DNA from: Pseudomonadota bacterium
Lineage (GTDB): Bacteria > Pseudomonadota > Gammaproteobacteria > Steroidobacterales > Steroidobacteraceae
Assembly: GCA_021808035.1 (NCBI GenBank)
Contig: JAKBCG010000196.1
Coordinates: 1 to 5,297 of the forward strand
Reading direction: 5' to 3'
DNA length: 5,297 nucleotides
Positions 1-5,297 of this stretch are shown here, piece after piece. The translations under genes were made by a program, and so were the position numbers. How positions within the stretch are numbered: position 1 is the first letter of the stretch; each line of letters starts with the position of its first letter. Under the pieces are notes generated by a model. The model did not search any database. It had not been told where the DNA came from and worked only from the letters and a program-made list of their open reading frames with translations.

Positions 1-7
1 TGCGGGC

Positions 8-439
8 GTGGCGATCGAGCAGGAACCCCTGAACGAGCCGGGAGCCGCGGATGCCGCTCGGCTGCTCGAGGTCGTGCGCGCGACCCTCGCGGATCTGCGC
101 GGTCCCGACGAAGCGCGGCGGTCCATCTCGCTCTCGAGCTCGCTCGACCGGGACCTCGAGCTCGACAGCCTTGCGCGCGTCGAACTGCTCGCCCGCATCG
201 AGCAGGCATTCGGCGTGCAGCTCCCGGAGTCCTTGCTCGGCGGCGCGGAGGATTGCGCCGACCTGCTCGCCGCGCTGCGGGTCGCGCGGCGGCGCCGACC
301 GGCGGTGCCGGCGTTGCCGCCGACGCGCGCGCGCCGACGGAGGCCCGGACCCTGCTCGACGTGCTCGCGTGGCACGCCGATCGCCATCCCGACGTCGCGC
401 AGATCCGCTTCCACGAGGCGCCGGACAGTACCGCGCTGA
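8..439 (+). CDS. Acyl carrier protein domain (N-terminal part of a frame-broken ACP-FAAL-acyltransferase)
   Basis: Residues about 17-93 form a phosphopantetheine-attachment (acyl carrier) domain: a first helix (ARLLEVVRATLADLR), a loop, then the core DLELDSLARVELL, in which Ser54 (codon 167-169) is the expected attachment site, followed by a third helix region ending in DLLAAL. Such domains carry acyl chains as thioesters. From about residue 95 the translation turns into an arginine/proline-rich stretch without domain character up to the stop at 439, while the next frame takes up a normal linker and ligase. The real carrier coding part therefore probably ends near 280-335 and continues in the other frame. 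The start is a GTG at 8. The same frame is open back to the window edge and no ribosome binding site is visible, so the true start may lie upstream. A free-standing carrier protein with a junk-like tail is the less likely alternative. Confidence 0.8.
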   Translation: MAIEQEPLNEPGAADAARLLEVVRATLADLRGPDEARRSISLSSSLDRDLELDSLARVELLARIEQAFGVQLPESLLGGAEDCADLLAALRVARRRRPAVPALPPTRARRRRPGPCSTCSRGTPIAIPTSRRSASTRRRTVPR

Positions 440-2820
440 CCTACCGTGAACTGTGGCGCGGCGCCCGCCCGGTCGCCGGTGGCCTACAGGATCGACGCGT
501 GCTACCCGGCGAGGCCGTCGCGCTGATGCTGCCGACCGGCGCCGATTACTTCCACGCGTTCTTGGGGATCCTGATCGCGGGCGGCATCCCGGTACCGATC
601 TATCCCCCGGCTCGCCCGACGCAGATCGAGGAGCACGTCCGGCGGCACGCACGCATTCTCGAGAACGCCGGTGCGACGATGCTGGTCACGGTCGAGGAGA
701 TCCGCGGTCTCGCGAAACTCCTGCGGATGCACGTCCCCGCCCTGCGCCGCATCGAGACCGTCGCGAACCTGGCGGAAACGCGCGCGGAACCACACCCGGT
801 CGAGGCGGATCCCGATTCGGTCGCGTTGCTGCAGTACACCTCGGGGAGCACCGGCCAGCCGAAGGGCGTGATCCTCACGCACCAGAATCTCCTCGCGAAC
901 ATCCGCGCGCTCGGCGCCGCATTGCGGGTGCATGAGGCGGACGTGTTCGTGAGCTGGCTGCCGCTCTATCACGACATGGGACTGATCGGCGCGTGGCTCG
1001 GCACGTTCTATCACGGACGCCCGCTGGTGGTGATGTCGCCCGCGCAGTTCCTCACCCGGCCGGCGCGCTGGCTGCAAGCGATCCATCGTCACCGAGGTAC
1101 GTTGTCGGCCGCGCCGAATTTCGCGTACGAGCTATGCCTCCGGCGGATCACCGACGAGGATCTCGCGGAGCTCGACCTCGGCACCTGGCGGGCGGCGATG
1201 AACGGAGCGGAGGCGGTCGCGCCCGCGACGCTCGAGCGATTTCGGCGGCGCTTCGAACCGTACGGGCTGCGATCGACCGCGATCATGCCGGTGTACGGGC
1301 TCGCCGAGTGCTCGGTCGGATTGACCCTGCCGCCGCTCGACCGAGGACCCCGGATCGACCGCATCGAACGCACGCCGTTCGTTCGCGCGGGCACCGCAAC
1401 GCCGGCAGCGCCGGAGGATCCGCTCCCGCTGCAATTCGTGGGTTGCGGCGTACCGCTCCCGGGCCACGAGATCCGCGTGGTCGATGAAGGCGGGCGGGAA
1501 CAGCCGGAGCGGACCGAGGGCCGGCTCGAGTTCAAGGGACCCTCAGCGACCCGCGGCTACCATCGCAACCCCGCCGCGACCGCGCACCTGATCCGCGACG
1601 GCTGGCTCGATACCGGCGATCGCGGGTACGTCGCCGAGGGCGAGCTCTTCGTCACGGGGCGCGTGAAGGACATCGTGATTCGGGCCGGCCGGCACGTGTA
1701 TCCCGACGAGATCGAGGCCGCGGTCAGTGAAATCGACGGCGTCCGCAAGGGCTGCGTCGCGGTGTTCGGCCGCCCGGACGCGACCGGCGGGACGGAACGC
1801 CTGGTCGTGCTCGCCGAGACCCATCTCCAGGAGTCGGCGGCCCGAAGTACGCTCCGCGAACGCATCACCCAGCGGGTCGTCGGCGTGCTCGGCGAGCCGC
1901 CCGACGAGGTCGTGCTCGCGCGTCCGCACACGGTGCTGAAGACCTCGAGCGGCAAGGTTCGGCGCGCCGCGAGCCGTGAGAACTACGAACGGTCGCGATT
2001 CGGCGACCGCCCGCGACCCGTGTGGGTGCAGAGGCTGGCCCTCGGGCTCGGGTCGATCGCGCCGAGTCTCACCCGTGCACGCCGGCGAATGGCGGAATAC
2101 TCGTACGGCGCGGCATTCTGGGGGCTGTTCGCGCTGATCGTCGGCTTCGCGTGGACGGTCGCGACCATCGCGCCCGGGAGCGCGTTCGCGTGGCGGACCT
2201 GTGCGAGCGCAACCCGTCGGTTCCTGCGCCTCGCCTGGCTCCCGTTCGTGATCCACGGCGCGGCGAACCTGCCGCGGGATCGCGCCGCGGTGATCGTCGC
2301 GAATCACGCCAGCTATCTCGACGGCGTGCTCCTGATCGCCGCGCTGCCACGGCGAACGATCTTCGTCGCGAAACGCGAGTTCGAACGCAACTGGATCACG
2401 AGAACTTACTTGCGCGGAATCGGCGCGGAGTTCGTCGAGCGGTTCGACGTGGTTGCAAGCAAGGCCGACGTCGCCCACCTGATCGAGAAGGCGCGGACCG
2501 GGCGCTCGTTGATGATGTTTCCCGAAGGGACGTTCACGCGCGCCCCCGGGGTGATGCCGTTTCACCTCGGCGCGTTCATGGTCGCGGCCGAGTCCGGTTG
2601 TCCGGTGGTGCCGATCGCGATTCGCGGCGCGCGCTCGCTGCTGCGCGACGGGCAGTGGCTGCCGCGCCGCGGGCCGGTCGTGCTGGAAATCGGAGCGCCG
2701 ATCGAGGTCCTGCCCGGCGCCAGGCCGGGCGACGCGTTCGCGGCGGCGGTCGCACTGCGCGACCGCGCGCGCGAGCACATCCGTCGGTACTCCGGGGAGC
2801 CCGACCTCGCCGCCCGTTAG
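253..2820 (+). CDS. Fatty-acyl-AMP ligase fused to a PlsC-type 1-acylglycerol-phosphate acyltransferase
   Basis: This frame encodes two enzymes. Residues about 33-580 are an adenylate-forming ligase: P-loop YTSGSTGQPKG (195-205), YGLAE (348-352), TGD (454-456), hinge-region VKDIVIRAGR, and C-terminal SGK with likely catalytic Lys568. SWLPLYHDMGLIG, PNFAYELC and the segment around RGPRIDRIERTPF resemble fatty-acyl-AMP ligases more than acyl-CoA synthetases. A hydrophobic segment (about 620-641) probably anchors it in the inner membrane. Residues about 660-830 are a PlsC-type acyltransferase: NHASYLD with His685 and Asp690 (HX4D), GAEFVER (Arg730), FPEGTFTR (756-763) and VVPIAIRG. Inferred role: activate a fatty acid, load it on the carrier domain, and transfer it to a lysolipid or related acceptor. 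The listed start is a TTG that nearly abuts a GGAGG, which is too close for a normal site. The frame is open to the window edge, so the protein more likely begins in the upstream carrier frame. Both active sites look intact; the acceptor is unknown. Confidence 0.93.
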   Translation: MRRPARRAAGRAAAPTGGAGVAADARAPTEARTLLDVLAWHADRHPDVAQIRFHEAPDSTALTYRELWRGARPVAGGLQDRRVLPGEAVALMLPTGADYFHAFLGILIAGGIPVPIYPPARPTQIEEHVRRHARILENAGATMLVTVEEIRGLAKLLRMHVPALRRIETVANLAETRAEPHPVEADPDSVALLQYTSGSTGQPKGVILTHQNLLANIRALGAALRVHEADVFVSWLPLYHDMGLIGAWLGTFYHGRPLVVMSPAQFLTRPARWLQAIHRHRGTLSAAPNFAYELCLRRITDEDLAELDLGTWRAAMNGAEAVAPATLERFRRRFEPYGLRSTAIMPVYGLAECSVGLTLPPLDRGPRIDRIERTPFVRAGTATPAAPEDPLPLQFVGCGVPLPGHEIRVVDEGGREQPERTEGRLEFKGPSATRGYHRNPAATAHLIRDGWLDTGDRGYVAEGELFVTGRVKDIVIRAGRHVYPDEIEAAVSEIDGVRKGCVAVFGRPDATGGTERLVVLAETHLQESAARSTLRERITQRVVGVLGEPPDEVVLARPHTVLKTSSGKVRRAASRENYERSRFGDRPRPVWVQRLALGLGSIAPSLTRARRRMAEYSYGAAFWGLFALIVGFAWTVATIAPGSAFAWRTCASATRRFLRLAWLPFVIHGAANLPRDRAAVIVANHASYLDGVLLIAALPRRTIFVAKREFERNWITRTYLRGIGAEFVERFDVVASKADVAHLIEKARTGRSLMMFPEGTFTRAPGVMPFHLGAFMVAAESGCPVVPIAIRGARSLLRDGQWLPRRGPVVLEIGAPIEVLPGARPGDAFAAAVALRDRAREHIRRYSGEPDLAAR

Positions 2821-2872
2821 CCCCGCGGCGTGCCCGCTAGGACGGAGCCGTTGCCGCCGGCGCCTTCGCGAG

Positions 2873-3136
2873 TCAGACGGTCTCGTCGGTCAGATCGACC
2901 CAGATCCCGCGCTCGCAGCGCAGGTGGGTGCTGCCGCTCGCGACGATCGTGCCGTCCGGATAGCGCACGTCGTTGAAATAACACCCCTCCGCATCGTCAC
3001 CGACCTGCTCGCGCAACAGCTCGAAGGATTGCTCCGGGTCGTCCAGCACCGGCGAATTCCTGCGCTCCGGGTCGATGGCGTCGACCTGGACCACGGCCTG
3101 CCCGGGTGTCTTCTTCGATCGCGTCTCGTCCGCCAT
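2873..3136 (-). CDS. Small acidic hypothetical protein with a paired-cysteine C-terminal motif
   Basis: An 87-residue protein that I do not recognise. The first 30 residues are hydrophilic and probably flexible. Residues 31-50 look helical and acidic (DDPEQSFELLREQVGDDAE). The C-terminal half, GCYFNDVRYPDGTIVASG followed by LRCERGIW, looks like a compact beta fold with Cys52 and Cys74. It loosely resembles short domains of the DUF1496 kind (Cys-Tyr, Tyr-x-x-Gly, later Cys); that is a resemblance, not an assignment. There is no signal peptide or membrane segment, so it is probably cytoplasmic. The ATG start is well supported: AAAGGAG lies 9 nt upstream on the minus strand. Its stop lies 52 bp from the end of the convergent acyltransferase gene, and it is divergent from the AraC-type regulator, so it is probably transcribed alone from the 3137-3410 region. 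Start and codon use look like a genuine gene; the function is unknown. Confidence 0.75.
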   Translation of the reverse strand: MADETRSKKTPGQAVVQVDAIDPERRNSPVLDDPEQSFELLREQVGDDAEGCYFNDVRYPDGTIVASGSTHLRCERGIWVDLTDETV

Positions 3137-3145
3137 GGCCCGTCA

Positions 3146-3152
3146 CTCCTTT
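3146..3152 (-). promoter_or_regulatory. Ribosome binding site of the small hypothetical gene
   Basis: On the minus strand this reads AAAGGAG, with 9 nt between it and the ATG at 3136. It is close to the Shine-Dalgarno consensus and supports both the start choice and the reality of this short gene. Confidence 0.7.
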
Positions 3153-3247
3153 GCATGCCGTCATGAATGTGTGTTCGCAGCACAATCGATGCTCGCGAGA
3201 TTACCACCGCGACTCGGGTCACCTTCGCTCCGGCGCGAGAGCGTTAT

Positions 3248-3269
3248 GTCAAAGCCAGTATGGCATGAC
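3248..3269. repeat. Interrupted inverted repeat, candidate operator
   Basis: The arms are GTCA-AA-GCCA and TGGC-A-TGAC around a GTA centre: eight complementary pairs with a one-base asymmetry. It lies 36 bp upstream of the candidate -35 hexamer of the regulator gene and overlaps the minus-strand TTGACA. That position would suit an operator affecting either divergent gene. No binding protein can be named from sequence alone. Confidence 0.4.
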
Positions 3270-3305
3270 GGAGATCCCAGATTTGAGAAAAAGCCGCTGC
3301 ATCGG

Positions 3306-3333
3306 TTGACTCTGCGCCTCGACGCGCTAGATT
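3306..3333 (+). promoter_or_regulatory. Sigma-70-type promoter for the AraC-type regulator
   Basis: TTGACT (3306-3311, five of six matches to TTGACA) is followed by a 16-bp spacer and TAGATT (3328-3333, four of six matches to TATAAT). Transcription would begin near 3340, giving a leader of about 70 nt before the GTG at 3411. It is the best promoter-like pair seen in the gap and points the right way. It is a pattern match only. Confidence 0.5.
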
Positions 3334-3410
3334 CGGGAGACCGAGCGCGAGGAGAGGCGCGCCGGGGGCGATGAGACCTCGAGGACAGGACGCTCCGGGG
3401 GTTAAGACCG

Positions 3411-4211
3411 GTGGAACAGGTCGTGCAATCGCTTCTGTGGGTTCATTGCGGCCCGCCGAATTCGGATGCCGCGCTGCGCGACGAGTGCCGGCGGTTGGCC
3501 GGCGTTCTCGAATGCACGCCGAACCAAGCGCTCAGACACCTGCAGGGCACACCGCGTCTCGCGGCGGTATTCGACTTCGATGACCCGAACCCCGCCTGCC
3601 TGCAACTGATGCAGAGCATCAAGCGCAAATGTCCGAGCGTGCCGATCGTGATGCTCACGGAATCGCACAGCGAGGAACTCGCGGTCTGGGCGTTTCGGGC
3701 CCGAGTCTGGAACTACCTCGTGAAGCCGGTGCCGCTGCGCGAGCTGCGCGCGAACCTCAAGCAGTTGATCGCACTCGCATCTCGACGCAACGCCTCGGAA
3801 TCCCGCGCAGTCGAACGCCCGGCGACACTGGTTCCGAATCGCGACCCCGGCCCGAATCACGTCGCGAAGATCCAGCACTTACGGCGGGTGATCGACAGCC
3901 TTCGTCCCAATTCCGGGCAACGGCTCAGCGTCGACACGATCGCGGCCCAGTGCGGAATGGATCGGTTCGCGTTCAGCCGGCTGTTCCACAAGACCTATGG
4001 CTGCAGCTACCGCGAGTACCTGATGCGCACCCGGATCGAGCACGCGCGCAAGCTCCTCCGCTCGTCGAACCTGACCGTCACCGAGGCTGCGTCGATCGCG
4101 GGTTTCGCCGATTCGTCGTATCTCGCGCGAATGTTCCGGCGCTACCTCGGCGCCAGTCCCAAGCAGGTGTGCGCGGACGGAAGCACGGCGCTCGAGGCCG
4201 CCGAACGCTGA
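3411..4211 (+). CDS. AraC-type transcriptional regulator with an N-terminal receiver-like domain
   Basis: A 266-residue transcription factor. Residues about 7-122 resemble a response-regulator receiver domain: strand AAVFDFDDP with Asp55 as the likely phospho-acceptor position and Pro59 four residues on, then PIVMLTES with Thr83, and YLVKPV with Lys105. The Thr-Lys distance of 22 matches CheY. The acidic pair usual after the first strand is missing (LLWVHCGPP), so magnesium-dependent phosphorylation is doubtful. After a polar linker (about 124-148), residues about 150-255 are an AraC/XylS DNA-binding domain with two helix-turn-helix motifs: about 172-196 (LSVDTIAAQCGMDRFAFSRLF) and about 221-246 (TEAASIAGFADSSYLARMFRR). 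An in-frame stop at 3372 and a lack of other start codons after it favour the GTG at 3411, which has a weak GGGGG site 9 nt upstream. It runs tail to tail with the TPR gene, 28 bp apart. No sensor kinase lies in the window; its targets are unknown. Confidence 0.93.
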   Translation: MEQVVQSLLWVHCGPPNSDAALRDECRRLAGVLECTPNQALRHLQGTPRLAAVFDFDDPNPACLQLMQSIKRKCPSVPIVMLTESHSEELAVWAFRARVWNYLVKPVPLRELRANLKQLIALASRRNASESRAVERPATLVPNRDPGPNHVAKIQHLRRVIDSLRPNSGQRLSVDTIAAQCGMDRFAFSRLFHKTYGCSYREYLMRTRIEHARKLLRSSNLTVTEAASIAGFADSSYLARMFRRYLGASPKQVCADGSTALEAAER

Positions 4212-4239
4212 CACGCACCACGCCCGGGTCGGTTCGCCC

Positions 4240-5157
4240 TCAGTGCGGCGCCTGGGCACGTTCCGTCGCGAGCGCGAGGTTCGTCTCCGCCTCGCGATAC
4301 CAGCTCGGCGACGCGCGCACGGCCTTCGCGAAGTAGCGCTTTGCTTCGGAATAATCCTTCAGCCGCAGGTACGTACGTCCGATCTCGTTGTACGCGTGCG
4401 CGGCGTCCATCGAATGCAGCAAGCTCGAGAACGCGCCGGCGGGATCGCTTTCCCGCACCTGCAATTCGCCCAGATATCGCCACGCGACCGAACGCGGATC
4501 GAGGTGCACCGCGATTCGCAGATCCTGGCTCGCCCCCGGCAGGTCGTTCAACAGCAACTTCGCGAATCCACGATGCCCGAGGATCACCCCGACGTCGGCG
4601 CGCGGCCCCGCGAGCGCCTCGGTGAAATACTGCACTGCGCTCGCATACGCCCGACGTGCAAGCATGACCTCGCCCATGCCGTCGAGCGCCCGGCTATCGC
4701 CGGGTTGGGCCGCGAGCGCCTCGCGATACAGCTTCGCGGATTCGTCGACACGCCCCTCGCGGATATCGTAGCCGGCGAGTTCCTCCGCGATCCGGGGATC
4801 CTTCGGAGCCGCCGCATGGGCCATCTCGAACGCCCGCTCGGCCCGGACGGCGTCCCCGCGCGCCGCCTCGATCTCCCCGATCCTCACGAACGTCGGCGCG
4901 CGCGGCGCACCGTGCTTGATCGCGAGCACGTAGTAGTACACGGCCCAGTTCGAGTCGCCGCGCTGCCACGCGACCTCGGCGCGCCGCTCCGCCTCCGTCG
5001 CCGAGATCTTCTGATCAGGCAGATCCTTGCCGACGGCCGAGGCCGCGAACGGATCTGGTTGCGCGGTCGCGAACGCGCGCGGCGCCGCGGTCACGACACT
5101 CAGCGCGAGCGCCGCGGCGGCGATCCACCGAGCGCGGTCAATGACGGCTGGATACAA
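4240..5157 (-). CDS. Secreted TPR-repeat protein in the TadD position of a Tad pilus operon
   Basis: A 305-residue protein. The N-terminus looks like a Sec signal peptide: MYPAVIDRARW, a hydrophobic stretch IAAAALALSVVTAA, then AFA with likely cleavage after residue 30. The rest is about seven TPR units, roughly 53-86, 88-120, 121-154, 155-188, 190-222, 223-253 and 254-285; clear examples are ESAKLYREALAAQPGD and DYSEAKRYFAKAVRASPS. TPR arrays act as protein-protein scaffolds, here probably in the periplasm. It directly follows a tadC-like gene, the place often held by TadD, a TPR protein needed for Flp pilus assembly. Unlike lipoprotein TadD forms, no lipobox cysteine is present. I chose the TTG at 5157 because GGAGG lies 9 nt upstream and this start gives a clean signal peptide. 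An ATG at 5202 would add 15 residues and place the hydrophobic stretch further in. The start overlaps tadC by 20 bp, suggesting translational coupling. TadD-like function is inferred from context. Confidence 0.9.
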   Translation of the reverse strand: MYPAVIDRARWIAAAALALSVVTAAPRAFATAQPDPFAASAVGKDLPDQKISATEAERRAEVAWQRGDSNWAVYYYVLAIKHGAPRAPTFVRIGEIEAARGDAVRAERAFEMAHAAAPKDPRIAEELAGYDIREGRVDESAKLYREALAAQPGDSRALDGMGEVMLARRAYASAVQYFTEALAGPRADVGVILGHRGFAKLLLNDLPGASQDLRIAVHLDPRSVAWRYLGELQVRESDPAGAFSSLLHSMDAAHAYNEIGRTYLRLKDYSEAKRYFAKAVRASPSWYREAETNLALATERAQAPH

Positions 5158-5297
5158 AACGAAATGCCTCCACCAGACGAATGACCGCGGGCCCGATCGC
5201 AACGAGAAAGAACGACGGAAACAGGCAGAACACCAACGGAAAGATCAACTTCGTCCCGATCTTGGCCGCGGCTTCTTCCGCGCGCTGCATGCGGCGA
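5138..5297 (-). CDS. tadC: TadC-like type II secretion F-family inner-membrane protein, C-terminal fragment
   Basis: Only the last 52 residues lie in the window; the gene continues past the right edge. They read RRMQRAEEAAAKIGTKLIFP, then a hydrophobic segment (LVFCLFPSFFLVAIGPAVI), ending in VEAFRFVSSRH and a TGA at 5138-5140. The pattern of a basic/acidic helix with RAEE, then a K-x-x-x-K-type approach to FPL, then a FP-x-x-F...GPA membrane segment, is typical of the C-terminus of TadC and related GspF-type proteins, which form the inner-membrane platform of Flp/Tad pilus assembly. It is upstream of, and overlaps by 20 bp, the TPR gene, in the usual Tad operon order. TadB has a similar ending, but the following TPR gene makes TadC the better call. 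The reading frame up to the window edge is intact. Confidence 0.85.
   Translation of the reverse strand, partial: RRMQRAEEAAAKIGTKLIFPLVFCLFPSFFLVAIGPAVIRLVEAFRFVSSRH
5167..5171 (-). promoter_or_regulatory. Ribosome binding site of the TPR gene, inside the tadC-like coding region
   Basis: On the minus strand this reads GGAGG, a full Shine-Dalgarno core 9 nt before the TTG at 5157. It lies within the last codons of the tadC-like gene and decides the start of the TPR gene in favour of TTG over the ATG further upstream. Confidence 0.65.

Larger units (their letters stand above)
3137..3410. promoter_or_regulatory. Divergent intergenic region between the small hypothetical gene and the AraC-type regulator
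   Basis: A 274-bp gap without a credible gene, and the only long non-coding stretch in the window. The middle part (about 3240-3300) is visibly poorer in G+C than its surroundings, as expected for control DNA. It holds a rightward sigma-70-like promoter, an interrupted dyad at 3248-3269, and a minus-strand TTGACA hexamer (3247-3252) that could serve the small gene but lacks a convincing -10 partner at 16-18 bp. An 8-bp palindrome, CTCGCGAG, lies at 3192-3199. Which protein binds here is not evident. Confidence 0.55.

Noticed and set aside
1543..2778. A 411-codon minus-strand open frame opposite the ligase/acyltransferase gene
   Set aside because: It gives a low-complexity Arg/Asp/Gly/Pro-rich translation with no motif and lies entirely opposite a strongly supported enzyme. 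Long antisense frames are expected in high-GC DNA.
2821..2872. Possible bidirectional terminator between the convergent acyltransferase and small hypothetical genes
   Set aside because: Only short self-complementary bits (such as ACGG-AG-CCGT) are present, with no long stem and no T run on either strand.
3261..3276. Possible sigma-54 promoter beginning TGGCATG
   Set aside because: The -12 element (TTGC-like) is missing at the required spacing.
3371..3583. A 70-codon plus-strand frame beginning at an ATG upstream of the regulator
   Set aside because: It follows a GGGGG run, but its translation is low-complexity and overlaps the start of the regulator in another frame.
4212..4239. Possible terminator between the regulator and the TPR gene
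   Set aside because: GGG...CCC can pair over three or four bases only, and no T run follows.
3629..4336. A 235-codon plus-strand frame overlapping the AraC-type regulator
   Set aside because: It is a shifted reading of the regulator, which has a well-defined AraC domain in the correct frame.
4243..5184. A 313-codon plus-strand open frame opposite the TPR gene
   Set aside because: The translation is Arg-rich and without domain character, and the opposite strand has clear TPR repeats and a signal peptide.

Overview
The window is about 5.3 kb of high-GC, densely coding bacterial DNA with strong G/C preference at third codon positions. The gene content (a Tad-type pilus gene, an AraC-type regulator with a receiver-like domain, and an acyl carrier protein / fatty-acyl-AMP ligase / acyltransferase module) fits a free-living Gram-negative bacterium, most likely a proteobacterium. 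That placement is inference from gene content and composition; no rRNA or other marker gene is present.

Layout, left to right. (1) Positions 8-2820, plus strand: an acyl carrier domain, a fatty-acyl-AMP ligase (FAAL) domain and a PlsC-type acyltransferase domain, read in two frames. The carrier domain lies in one frame (from 8) and the ligase plus acyltransferase in another (to 2820). The protein evidence points to one multidomain gene interrupted by a single-base frame change at roughly 280-335, although two overlapping genes cannot be excluded. (2) Positions 2873-3136, minus strand: a small acidic protein of unknown function with two cysteines, convergent with the lipid gene. (3) Positions 3137-3410: the only sizeable gap (274 bp), a divergent regulatory region with a good sigma-70-like promoter facing right and an interrupted dyad upstream of it. 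(4) Positions 3411-4211, plus strand: a regulator with an N-terminal receiver-like domain and a C-terminal AraC-type DNA-binding domain. (5) Positions 4240-5157, minus strand: a secreted protein made of about seven TPR repeats. (6) Positions 5138-5297, minus strand: the C-terminal end of a TadC-like inner-membrane pilus assembly protein, whose 3' end overlaps the TPR gene by 20 bp.

How they may work together. The left module looks self-contained: the ligase would activate a free fatty acid as acyl-AMP, load it on the neighbouring carrier domain, and the membrane-bound acyltransferase would pass it to a lipid acceptor. The right side is the tail of a Tad (Flp pilus) operon, with the TPR protein in the place usually held by TadD. 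The AraC-type regulator lies tail to tail with the pilus genes and may control them, but the sequence does not show its target.

No mobile elements, CRISPR arrays, tRNA or rRNA genes were seen. The points most worth a second look are the frame break, the carrier-ligase-acyltransferase fusion, the degenerate receiver domain and the dyad in the divergent region.
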